Virus record (IMG/VR): IMGVR_UViG_3300027861_000011 | Span: 62,001-126,000 of that record | Source of the DNA: a virus | Direction: 5' to 3' (one strand) | DNA length: 64,000 bases | Part shown: positions 1-8,105 of the stretch, one piece after another | Numbering within the stretch: position 1 is the first letter of the stretch | Layout: every line of letters starts with the position of its first letter | Program-made: the position numbers and the translations under genes | The notes under the pieces: model-generated | Databases searched by the model: none | Seen by the model: the letters and a program-made list of their open reading frames with translations, nothing else | Told to the model about the DNA's origin: nothing

Positions 1-357
1 AGAAATGATGGAACAGAAATATTTAAATTATCTGGTGGTACAAACGTAACCTTATCTAACCCATCAACAAATCAGATTAAAATAGATGTCACCTCAATAA
101 GAGAAGTTACTGGTACAACTACCTTCGCAACGGCTAATGAAACTGTAAACTGTACATCTGGGACTTTTATAGTAAATCTACCAACAGCGGTAGGTATTCA
201 AGGAACTACTTACACATTAGTTAATAGTGGGACTGGAATAATAACATTAGACCCATCTGGGTCAGAAACAATAAATGGGTCATTAACAATTGACTTAAAA
301 CGACAATACATAAGTAGAACTGTACAATCAAATGGTTCTAACTGGATAGTCATATAA
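1..357 (+). CDS. C-terminal end of a virion structural (fibre-like) protein, partial
   Basis: The frame is open from base 1 and stops at TAA 355-357, giving the last 118 residues of a protein whose start lies outside the window. The visible part is rich in Thr, Ser, Gly and Asn with alternating hydrophobic residues, as in beta-structured phage fibre domains. It ends in a pattern (SNGSNWIVI) common at the end of fibre or head-decoration proteins. No enzyme motif is seen. It precedes another beta-rich structural gene in the same direction. Which structural protein it is cannot be told from this fragment. Confidence 0.6.
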   Translation, partial: RNDGTEIFKLSGGTNVTLSNPSTNQIKIDVTSIREVTGTTTFATANETVNCTSGTFIVNLPTAVGIQGTTYTLVNSGTGIITLDPSGSETINGSLTIDLKRQYISRTVQSNGSNWIVI

Positions 358-383
358 TAAAAAGAAATTAAAAATTAAATAAT

Positions 384-2525
384 ATGAGTTATACACCACC
401 ATTAGACGCTGAAGTAACAGCATTCAAAACAACAGCACTGTTAGCAAGTGGGGCAACTTACACCTCATCCGTAGATTGGGATGGGAATGTAGATGGGTAT
501 TCACAAGTTCAAACAGAAATATTGTCGTCACACGATGGGACAATTGCTATTGATTTTTGTGAAGATGCGGCATTTACTGATGTAGTTAGAAGTTTATCAA
601 TACCCTATGTAGGTGCAAATGGTTATCAGTTTTTTGCAGCACCCGCTTTTGGAAATTATATAAAGTATGAGTTTACTAGTACAACAACTGGTATGACTGA
701 TTTTTATTACACAACAAAACTTTTAACAACATCGATAAGTCCTCAATTACTTACAACGGATGCTTTTATTGCACCATCAATGGTAACTACTTTAGGTAGA
801 AATATACAGGTTGGTACTAACCCTAGCGGCACATTCTCTAATGCAAAGGTTGATGGTGTTGGTTTTCAAACAACAGATAATTTAGTAACTGGTGCCACTT
901 TTAGTTCTGATGTTATAGACGCACAAGGATATACGCAAGTACAAACACATATTGTAGCCGACCAAGATGGTACGTTAGGGTTTAAATTTTGTTCTACATC
1001 AGATTGTAGTGGAACTACTGTTGGTGTCGATGGGGTAGAAAGATATCTTTCCGTTCCATATACTTCTACCAACGGATTTCAACTCTTTGCAGCACCAGCA
1101 TTTACACCTTACGTTCAATACACTTTTGAAAATACAGGTACAGGGACAACAACACAATTATTTTATGAAACCAAATTATTAACTAAGGCTTTAAGTGGTC
1201 AATTATTGGGTCTTGATGCGTTCATATCTCCAGCGATGGTTGCTAACTTAGGTAGAAATGTTATTGTAGGAGAAAATGACGCTGGTAGTTTTAATAATGT
1301 TACATTAGATAATCAAAATCATTTGAAGGTTAATGTATCTAGCCCGAAAACATCGTATGAGGAATTGGTTATTGCAAATCTTACCCCACTTGCCCAAGTT
1401 ACGTTTCCATACAACATTAATTCTGATATTATTGAAACAACTTTATTAGGTTCGGGTACTGCAACACAGGACGATAATATGGCGGCTATCTCTACAAGTT
1501 CAGCAACAACTGCCACAGAGGGTGCCGCTATTGAAAGTATAAAAACCCTTACATTCAGAGCAGGTCAAGGTACATTAGTAAGGTTCTCATGTTTATTCAC
1601 AGATTTATCACCAAATGGCGCAACAAGTGTTCAAGGTGTTGGTGTTGGTGATTCTTCGGATGGTTATGGGTTTGCTTTTACAGGAGATTCGTTTGGAATC
1701 GATTATAGAACAAATGGGGTACAAACTCATATCCCACAAACGTCTTGGAATACAGATGTACTGGATGGAAGTGGTGGTTCGAACAACCCTTCGGGAATGT
1801 TATTAGACCCAACACAAGGAAATGTATACCAAATCTCTTATGGTAGTGGTTTTGGGTGTATTAATTTCTCAGTTGAATCACAAACAACTGGTGATATGGT
1901 GTTAGTACATATATTACGCTACGCTAATTTAAATATAGTGCCGTCAGCATATAACCCTACATTTCCTATGAGGGCAGAGGTTTTTAAAGATGGTACATCC
2001 GATAATGGTAATTATATTGTTAAGGTATCTGATATGAGTTCATTTATTGAGGGTAAAAATGTAATTACTGGACCACTTAATGCTCATTCAAATACATTAC
2101 TTACACAAGATGGTGATGGTGACCAAGAGTTTTTTACGTTATCTGGTAAAACCACATTTGCTGGTAAAGTGAATAAGGTTGAGTGTATATTAGAAACTAT
2201 TTCTGTTTCCCAGGATTCAAATGCTGGTGGAACATTATATGTTAGAGAAGATGCTACTGTAGCAAATCAGAACGCTTTTTCAGATATTTCAACAAATACT
2301 TCAGTAGTGGCAGTTGCTGATGGTGATGGTGTTGGTAATACTGTGAGTGGAGGAAAGTTGTTATGGGCTGGTGGAGTTGGGAAGGAAGCTGGTGCATCAT
2401 TTAATGTTCTAGATATTGGTATTAAATTAAGGCCTGGACATTCATTAACATTTAGTTTAGAGAAATTAGACTCAGCTAACGACAGAGAGAGTAACATTTC
2501 TGTTGTTTGGAAAGAAGATTTTTAA
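384..2525 (+). CDS. virion structural protein with an internal duplication, fibre or decoration type
   Basis: A 713-residue protein with no known enzyme motif. Residues about 10-145 and 165-300 form two copies of one domain: both carry a YxQVQT segment, a run ending in L-S-(I/V)-P-Y, an FFAAPAF or LFAAPAF segment, a YxTKLL/YETKLL strand and an LGRN(I/V)xVG strand. The remaining 400 residues are a different Gly/Ser/Thr-rich, beta-type region. It follows the end of another structural gene by 26 bases with an A-rich leader and no Shine-Dalgarno sequence. The composition and the position beside tail genes suggest a virion fibre or decoration protein, but the family was not recognised. Confidence 0.6.
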   Translation: MSYTPPLDAEVTAFKTTALLASGATYTSSVDWDGNVDGYSQVQTEILSSHDGTIAIDFCEDAAFTDVVRSLSIPYVGANGYQFFAAPAFGNYIKYEFTSTTTGMTDFYYTTKLLTTSISPQLLTTDAFIAPSMVTTLGRNIQVGTNPSGTFSNAKVDGVGFQTTDNLVTGATFSSDVIDAQGYTQVQTHIVADQDGTLGFKFCSTSDCSGTTVGVDGVERYLSVPYTSTNGFQLFAAPAFTPYVQYTFENTGTGTTTQLFYETKLLTKALSGQLLGLDAFISPAMVANLGRNVIVGENDAGSFNNVTLDNQNHLKVNVSSPKTSYEELVIANLTPLAQVTFPYNINSDIIETTLLGSGTATQDDNMAAISTSSATTATEGAAIESIKTLTFRAGQGTLVRFSCLFTDLSPNGATSVQGVGVGDSSDGYGFAFTGDSFGIDYRTNGVQTHIPQTSWNTDVLDGSGGSNNPSGMLLDPTQGNVYQISYGSGFGCINFSVESQTTGDMVLVHILRYANLNIVPSAYNPTFPMRAEVFKDGTSDNGNYIVKVSDMSSFIEGKNVITGPLNAHSNTLLTQDGDGDQEFFTLSGKTTFAGKVNKVECILETISVSQDSNAGGTLYVREDATVANQNAFSDISTNTSVVAVADGDGVGNTVSGGKLLWAGGVGKEAGASFNVLDIGIKLRPGHSLTFSLEKLDSANDRESNISVVWKEDF

Positions 2526-2539
2526 TATATGTGTGTGGT

Positions 2540-2680
2540 TTAATTAACCTCATCACCATAGATGTCTTTTTTAATTATACATCTTTCTTTTATGAGTTTT
2601 TCCACGTAGGCAAACATCTTTAACCCATTCTTTTCACAATACTCTTTTAATAGTTTATGTGTTTGTGGTGTTATTTTTAT
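2540..2680 (-). pseudogene. 5'-truncated copy of a small helical (ribbon-helix-helix-like) protein gene
   Basis: Read on the minus strand, this stretch encodes 46 residues beginning KITPQTHKLLKEYCEKNG and ending KKDIYGDEVN before TAA (2540-2542). About three quarters of the positions match the intact minus-strand gene at 3767-3919. The first residues (MKRTKN in the intact copy) are missing: an in-frame TAG (2681-2683) lies directly upstream, and the only ATG is internal. It therefore looks like a decayed or cut-off paralogue. A non-ATG start cannot be fully excluded. Confidence 0.65.
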
Positions 2681-2734
2681 CTATAGTATATTAAAATAGA
2701 TATATAATTTATATAATAAACCGAATTATTTAAG

Positions 2735-2748
2735 TATTTATAAGTAGT
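2735..2748 (+). promoter_or_regulatory. late-like promoter motif before the patatin-like gene
   Basis: TATTTATAAGTAGT begins 25 bases before the ATG at 2760. It matches the first eight bases of the motif shared by many genes in this window (best form TATTTATATATAAA). The second half matches poorly. Confidence 0.4.
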
Positions 2749-2759
2749 TACTTAGGTAT

Positions 2760-3770
2760 ATGAATAATAAAAAAAAACGTTGTATCGTTATTTCTGGAGG
2801 TGGGGCAAAGGGAGCTTTTGCTGGTGGAATAGTTGAATATCTTACTTTAGTGGAGAAACGGGATTATGATATGTATGTTTCTTCCTCCACTGGAACATTA
2901 GTGCAATTACTATCATCAACTGGGGATATACAAAAATTAAAGGAGGGTTATACAACGGTCACTAATAAGGACATATGGAAGATAAATCCATTTAAAGTTA
3001 CCAACAATAAAAATGGTAAAATTAAAGCTGAGATAAATTGGTGGAGTGTTATTAAGAATTTATTACCAAGATATAGATTAAAAAAAAGTGAAGGTTTTCC
3101 TTGGGTTAATATTGTTAATACTAAGGTTTCTATTTCTTTTGGTGATTCAAGTAATCTACTTGGGTTGATTAAAAGATTTATGAGTCAAAAGGAATACCTT
3201 AGAGTTAAAGAAGAATTAAATAAAGAATTAATTGTTTGCGTTGTTAATGCAACTCTTAAGAAGGTTGAATATAAATCTTCTAACGATTGGGGTTATGATG
3301 ATTTCTGTGAATGGACACAAGCATCATGTAGTGCTTATCCATTTATGAGTCCAGTACTAAAAAATGAATATCAATATGTAGATGGTAGTATATTGGAGTC
3401 AACTCCAATTCAAGAAGCGATTAATAGAGGTGCTAAGGAAATCGATGTAATTATACTTAAAGAAGAGAACCCTAAATTCGAAGTAGAATATATAAGAAAT
3501 TTAATTCATGGTATACTTACTGAAATTGATATTATGCATAATGAGTTATCAAAGGGTTCTGTTCAAATAGCTAAATTAAAAGTTAAGGATGAGGAAATAA
3601 TACTTAATTTTTATTACACACCTAGAAAATTAACTAATAATAGTCTTGTATTTGATAAGGACATTATGACTGAGTGGTGGAAAGAAGGTTATGAATATGC
3701 TAAGACAAGGGAATTTAAATCATATAAGATAATTAAGGGTAGAAAAGCTAAGTTAATCAATAAGGTTTAG
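2760..3770 (+). CDS. patatin-like phospholipase family protein
   Basis: A 336-residue protein with the layout of patatin-like lipid acyl hydrolases. The N-terminus holds the oxyanion-loop motif GGGAKGAF (residues 13-20). The nucleophile elbow is expected around residues 41-45 and reads S-S-S-T-G, so the first Gly of the usual G-x-S-x-G is replaced by Ser while the Ser nucleophile candidate (about S43) is kept. The partner Asp sits in YVDGS near residue 208, matching the D-G-(G/A) motif. There is no signal peptide, so the protein is probably cytoplasmic. It sits alone between structural genes and is flanked by two antisense copies of a small gene, which suggests an accessory insertion. Activity against host lipids is an inference; the altered elbow leaves catalysis uncertain. 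Confidence 0.75.
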   Translation: MNNKKKRCIVISGGGAKGAFAGGIVEYLTLVEKRDYDMYVSSSTGTLVQLLSSTGDIQKLKEGYTTVTNKDIWKINPFKVTNNKNGKIKAEINWWSVIKNLLPRYRLKKSEGFPWVNIVNTKVSISFGDSSNLLGLIKRFMSQKEYLRVKEELNKELIVCVVNATLKKVEYKSSNDWGYDDFCEWTQASCSAYPFMSPVLKNEYQYVDGSILESTPIQEAINRGAKEIDVIILKEENPKFEVEYIRNLIHGILTEIDIMHNELSKGSVQIAKLKVKDEEIILNFYYTPRKLTNNSLVFDKDIMTEWWKEGYEYAKTREFKSYKIIKGRKAKLINKV

Positions 3771-3919
3771 TTATCACCATATATATCTTTAGGCTTTTTA
3801 CACTTATCTTTAATTAACTTCTCAACAAATGCAAACATCTTTAGACCATTATCTTCACAATAATCTTTTAATATTTTATGTGTTGTTGGTGTTATTTTAA
3901 GGTTTTTAGTACGTTTCAT
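3767..3919 (-). CDS. small helical protein, possible ribbon-helix-helix-like regulator
   Basis: A 50-residue protein, too short for standard ORF cut-offs, starting ATG at 3919 and ending TAA at 3767-3769. It begins MKRTKNLKITPTTHKILKDY, continues with NGLKMFAFVEKLIKDKC, and ends KKPKDIYGDN. A short strand (KNLKITP) followed by two helices resembles small DNA-binding ribbon-helix-helix proteins. The stop overlaps that of the patatin-like gene by four bases (TTAG), end to end. A decayed paralogue lies on the other side of that gene at 2540-2680, and the conserved sequence of the pair argues that the ORF is real. Function is unknown. Confidence 0.6.
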   Translation of the reverse strand: MKRTKNLKITPTTHKILKDYCEDNGLKMFAFVEKLIKDKCKKPKDIYGDN

Positions 3920-3967
3920 CACTATTTATTATATAAGTATGTCGAAAGTAAGAAAAAAATCATACTA

Positions 3968-3991
3968 ATTATGGTGTATACACACCATAAT
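3968..3991. promoter_or_regulatory. 10-bp inverted repeat with 4-base loop
   Basis: ATTATGGTGT at 3968-3977 and ACACCATAAT at 3982-3991 form a perfect 10-bp palindrome around ATAC. It lies between the antisense small gene and the sheath gene. It could be an operator or a weak bidirectional terminator; a T-rich but interrupted stretch follows on both strands. Confidence 0.4.
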
Positions 3992-4015
3992 AATTTCTTT
4001 TGTATTTTTCACGCA

Positions 4016-4029
4016 TATTTATTATTAAA
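4016..4029 (+). promoter_or_regulatory. late-like promoter motif of the sheath gene
   Basis: TATTTATTATTAAA begins 50 bases before the ATG. Exactly the same 14 bases precede the tail tube gene (10440), another very highly expressed late protein. The leader after it is A-rich and has no Shine-Dalgarno sequence. Confidence 0.6.
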
Positions 4030-4065
4030 CAAATTAAAATAATAACTTTTTAAAAAAATTAATAA

Positions 4066-6909
4066 ATGGCTGATAAAGTATTCGTGAGTCCTGGTGTGTA
4101 CACATCGGAAAATGACTTAACATTCGTAACACGTCAAGTTGGTGTAACTACACTTGGGCTTGTTGGAGAAACAACACAAGGACCAGCGTTCCAACCAATA
4201 TTCGTAAGTAATTACGATGAGTTCACATCATTCTTTGGTGGACAAAACGCAACAAAAATAAAAGATACAGGGGCACCTAAGTATGAATTACCATATATTG
4301 CTAAATCTTATCTATCACAATCAAACCAATTATACGTAAGTAGAGTTCTTGGTTTTTCTGGTTATGATGCTGGTTTATCTTGGGGTATTACGCTTGACGC
4401 TGCTTTAGATAGTTCAACAACTGGTGTAACTGGTGGAATTTCTTCTGCTTCTTTAATTGAATATACCGCAGATACCACTACTGGAGTACTTACAACTATT
4501 GTATCAAGTGACCCATTGGTTCAATCTCTTTGGGATGATGGACTACTTACAAGTGAATTAGCCTATTTAGGAACTGCTGCTACTGCTAGTACACCAACAA
4601 ATATTGGTGTTGTTTGGGATAAGACTGGTGACACATTTAGTGGTGCATCAATTTCACATTATGTAACTAATACAGGTACATTTGGTAGTTCAACAACTGG
4701 TGTTACGAGTGGTGTAACTGTTCATTATACTGGTACTGGGTATTCAGATACAGAAAATAAATTAGTTTCACTTTTAAGAAGTAGAGGTTCTTATGCTGGT
4801 GAGGAAGTAATTAACTTTGAAGTTACAGGTTCTACTGATATAGGATTTAGTTCTACATTAGTTGATGCTGAAACAAACGGTAAAGGTACTTTCGGTATTA
4901 CTGGAACATCAACTGCAAGTGGAGCATTTAGTTATTCATTATCATTTGATAAGACTAAAAAGAATTATCTTACTAGAGTACTTGGTAGATATGCTGATGA
5001 CGGTAAGACTGCATTATTCGTTGAAGAATTATTTGATGGGATGTTTGAAGATTTATACGATGCTGATAAAATTAGAGGTATAAATATTGATTCACTTATT
5101 GATTATGATAATGACTTCGATAATTATAGACAGGAATATCAACCAGCAGTAACTCCATGGGTTGTTTCTGAACTTAGAGGTACAAACCTTTTAAGACTTT
5201 TCAGACTCCATACAATTTCTGATGGTAATGCTGCTAATAGTCAATTTAAAATATCTATACAAAATATTAAAATAACAGATAAAGAATTTGATGTTGTTAT
5301 AAGGTCATACTATGATAGTGATGCTAAACCAGTTATTCTTGAGAGATTCTCAAGATGTGACATGAACCCAACATCTAAAAACTTCGTTGGTAAGAGAATC
5401 GGTACAACTTCTGGTGAATTTGCTTCTAAATCTAACTTTGTATTAGTTGAGTTGGAAGAGGAGTCAGATACTTCGGATTCGTTTCCAGCTGGATTCTTAG
5501 GATTCCCAGTTAGAGATTACCAAGCGTTTAACAATGTAACGGTACAAGACCCAACAATTGAATATAAACAAACATATGGTGAATTCGAGAACAAGCGTAA
5601 ATTCTATTTAGGTCTTTCTGCTACTAAAGGTATTGACCAGGATTTCTTTGATTATAAAGGTGTACCAGAAAATGATGAGTTAAGTATGTGGACTGGTTTA
5701 ACTAATGGTTTCCACATGGATAAAGATGCAACTGGAGCAACAATTGATAATGTTGAAATAATTATCAACAATACAGGTGGTACTTATTCTCCAATTTTCT
5801 TATTTGATGTAGGAAATGCTGAATTTAGAACTGAAGCTGATGTTCAAGGTACTGATTATGAAAAAGTTTATGCTAGAAAATTCACATTCGCACCTTATGG
5901 TGGTTATGATGGATGGGATATTTATAGAACTGAAAGAACAAATGACGATAAATACTTAATTAACGGTACTAAAGGTCAATTAGGTCTTTTGACTGGTTCA
6001 TTCTCTAATAGAGCACTTTCTAATGGTGATAATGGTATTAATTCAGATTATTATGCTTACTTAGAAGCAATTTGGACATTCCAAAATCCAGAAGCAACAA
6101 ATATTAACGTATTCGCTACTCCTGGTATTGATACATTTAATAATTCTAACTTAATAGAGGAAGCTATTGAAATGGTAGAGCAAGATAGAGCTGATTCGCT
6201 TTATATTGTAACTACACCAGATACAGATGCTTCTGGAGATGTACTTTTAGCTGAAGATGTGATTGACCAATTAGATGGTGAATTTGATTCTAACTATACA
6301 GCTACATACTGGCCTTGGATTCAAATTAATGATGCTGAGAATAATCTTTATATCTACGTTCCACCTACAAGAGATGTTGTAAGGAACATTGCACTTACAG
6401 ATAATATTTCTTTCCCATGGTTCGCAGTAGCGGGTGTGCAAAGAGGTGATGTTAATGCAATTAAAGCTAGAAAGAAACTTACACAAACTGAAAGAGATAC
6501 ACTTTACGATGGTAGAGTTAACCCAATCGCAACTTTCGCTTCAGAAGGTATTAAGATTTGGGGTAACAAAACACTTCAAGTTAAAGATACTGCTCTTAAT
6601 AGAATTAACGTTAGAAGACTTTTATTACAGTCAAGAAAACTTATTTCTGCTGTTTCTATTAGATTATTATTCGAGCAAAATGATGATATCGTAAGAAACC
6701 AATTCTTATCACTTGTTAATCCTATCTTAGATAATATTAGAAGTGAAAGAGGTCTTACAGATTTCAGAGTTGTTTTAGATAGTGACCCAGAATCAATAGA
6801 TAGAAACGAACTTTGTGGTAGAATATTCCTTAAACCAACAAGAGCGTTAGAGTTTATTTGTGTTGAGTTCAATATAATGAACACTGGAGCAAGCTTCGAT
6901 GATATTTAA
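4066..6909 (+). CDS. contractile tail sheath protein (T4 gp18 type)
   Basis: A 947-residue protein that begins MADKVFVSPGVYTSE, the classic opening of phage tail sheath proteins, followed by GLVGETTQGPAFQP and a typical N-terminal domain. The C-terminal part has the other sheath landmarks: WPWIQI and YVPPTRDVVRNIAL, a conserved helix-strand region with KIWGNKTLQ, and a closing segment on inter-subunit contacts (RRLLLQSRKLI). T4 gp18 has 659 residues; the extra length is mainly a Ser/Thr/Gly-rich insertion at about residues 110-270 with repeated SSTTGVT motifs, probably an outward-facing domain. It assembles around the tube and contracts at infection. Product identity is secure. Confidence 0.95.
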   Translation: MADKVFVSPGVYTSENDLTFVTRQVGVTTLGLVGETTQGPAFQPIFVSNYDEFTSFFGGQNATKIKDTGAPKYELPYIAKSYLSQSNQLYVSRVLGFSGYDAGLSWGITLDAALDSSTTGVTGGISSASLIEYTADTTTGVLTTIVSSDPLVQSLWDDGLLTSELAYLGTAATASTPTNIGVVWDKTGDTFSGASISHYVTNTGTFGSSTTGVTSGVTVHYTGTGYSDTENKLVSLLRSRGSYAGEEVINFEVTGSTDIGFSSTLVDAETNGKGTFGITGTSTASGAFSYSLSFDKTKKNYLTRVLGRYADDGKTALFVEELFDGMFEDLYDADKIRGINIDSLIDYDNDFDNYRQEYQPAVTPWVVSELRGTNLLRLFRLHTISDGNAANSQFKISIQNIKITDKEFDVVIRSYYDSDAKPVILERFSRCDMNPTSKNFVGKRIGTTSGEFASKSNFVLVELEEESDTSDSFPAGFLGFPVRDYQAFNNVTVQDPTIEYKQTYGEFENKRKFYLGLSATKGIDQDFFDYKGVPENDELSMWTGLTNGFHMDKDATGATIDNVEIIINNTGGTYSPIFLFDVGNAEFRTEADVQGTDYEKVYARKFTFAPYGGYDGWDIYRTERTNDDKYLINGTKGQLGLLTGSFSNRALSNGDNGINSDYYAYLEAIWTFQNPEATNINVFATPGIDTFNNSNLIEEAIEMVEQDRADSLYIVTTPDTDASGDVLLAEDVIDQLDGEFDSNYTATYWPWIQINDAENNLYIYVPPTRDVVRNIALTDNISFPWFAVAGVQRGDVNAIKARKKLTQTERDTLYDGRVNPIATFASEGIKIWGNKTLQVKDTALNRINVRRLLLQSRKLISAVSIRLLFEQNDDIVRNQFLSLVNPILDNIRSERGLTDFRVVLDSDPESIDRNELCGRIFLKPTRALEFICVEFNIMNTGASFDDI

Positions 6910-6934
6910 ATCGATATAACTTATAAAATCAATT

Positions 6935-6959
6935 AAGTCCCTTCTAAGGGACTTTTTTG
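6935..6959 (+). terminator. intrinsic terminator after the sheath gene
   Basis: AAGTCCCT pairs with AGGGACTT around a TCTA loop, followed by a T-rich tract. It lies 26 bases after the sheath stop codon. Confidence 0.8.
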
Positions 6960-6970
6960 TTTTTTATGAG

Positions 6971-6984
6971 TATTTATATATAAA
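6971..6984 (+). promoter_or_regulatory. late-like promoter motif
   Basis: TATTTATATATAAA begins 22 bases before the ATG at 6993, directly after the sheath terminator. The identical 14-mer precedes the genes at 12683 and 16997. Confidence 0.65.
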
Positions 6985-6992
6985 CAAATAGT

Positions 6993-8105
6993 ATGGCTAA
7001 GAAACTAAAGATAAATGAGCAACAGTTAAGTGTTATCGTTGAATATATTAAAACAGGTGATGTAAAGCCTATTATAAAGGAAGAGCTATTAGAAGAGGGG
7101 AAATTAGCTAACTGGATGATGGCTGGTCTTGCTACATTAGCTAGTATGGGTGGTTCCGTACAAGCTCAAAGTGAAATAGATAATAGTGGTATTAATAATG
7201 TAGAAGCTTTAATATCGCAAGCACAAAAAGTTTCTAATGAATTAAAAAGTGATGGTGATAAGGCTAAATTATTTAGAGATGCGGCCAAAGAACTTAATAT
7301 TCAGAATATTGAAGATTTAAAACAAATAAACCCAAAAGATGATAAGATAATAAAATTATTTAAAACTAAAAATCTTAAGACTGCTGACAGTAAGGTAAAA
7401 CGAGGTGGGGTTGTAACGAGTATAGAGATTACTAGGGATACTACCTTTAGAGAGTTACCAGCACCGTTAATAGTTGATTCAACAATGGAAACTAATTTAA
7501 CTGGTAACTTATTTGTTACGGGTGCTTTTGACTTAAATGAAGATGTTGCTGAAGAATTAGCTACCTCATTAGAGGCAATTAAAATGCAAAATGGTACACT
7601 TAAAAATGTAAAGATTCATTCATCAACGGATAAAGAACCAATTAGTGATGAGTTATCAATAAGACTTGTTTCTGGTGGCTATACTGGTGATAATGAAGGT
7701 CTTTCTAAAGCTAGGAAAGATGGTATTTATAATTACTTAGTTAAAAAATTAGGAATAGATTCATCATTAATTAAATTAGATATACAATGGGAACAAGGTC
7801 CAGATGTATATTCATCATCAATGAGTAGTGCTGATAGAGCGTCAGCAAGAGATTTAGAAGGTACTAGTGAGGCTAGGGAAGTAGGTGTTACATGGGGTGC
7901 TACTTTTATAGTACAAGGTGATGACAATGATAAAGTTTATGATGTAACAGTTAGTGTATTAATTGGTATTAGTAGTGTTGAGACTCCACTTAAGGGTGGT
8001 TATAAACCAACTAAGAGTGGTAAAGGAAAAATGACAATTATGAAGATTGTTCCAGGTATGAAAAAATTGAAGTGTGATAATAAAAAATGTTTCTTCACTA
8101 ACTAA
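6993..8105 (+). CDS. OmpA-like domain protein, probably virion-associated
   Basis: A 370-residue protein. The N-terminus (MAKKLKINEQQLSVIVEY) resembles the repeated N-terminal motif of the 486-residue protein at 12683. A short hydrophobic stretch follows (MMAGLATLASMGGSVQA, about residues 42-58), like a misplaced signal or membrane segment. Residues about 170-320 resemble an OmpA-C peptidoglycan-binding fold: a V-x-I-x-S-S-T-D strand, LSKARKDGIYNYLVKKLGI, then a final strand. It is transcribed with the tail genes from its own late-like promoter. LEE-G at about residues 34-37 fits the (I/L)xE-(A/G) pattern of T4 gp21 protease sites, so processing inside a prohead is possible but unproven. Confidence 0.5.
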   Translation: MAKKLKINEQQLSVIVEYIKTGDVKPIIKEELLEEGKLANWMMAGLATLASMGGSVQAQSEIDNSGINNVEALISQAQKVSNELKSDGDKAKLFRDAAKELNIQNIEDLKQINPKDDKIIKLFKTKNLKTADSKVKRGGVVTSIEITRDTTFRELPAPLIVDSTMETNLTGNLFVTGAFDLNEDVAEELATSLEAIKMQNGTLKNVKIHSSTDKEPISDELSIRLVSGGYTGDNEGLSKARKDGIYNYLVKKLGIDSSLIKLDIQWEQGPDVYSSSMSSADRASARDLEGTSEAREVGVTWGATFIVQGDDNDKVYDVTVSVLIGISSVETPLKGGYKPTKSGKGKMTIMKIVPGMKKLKCDNKKCFFTN

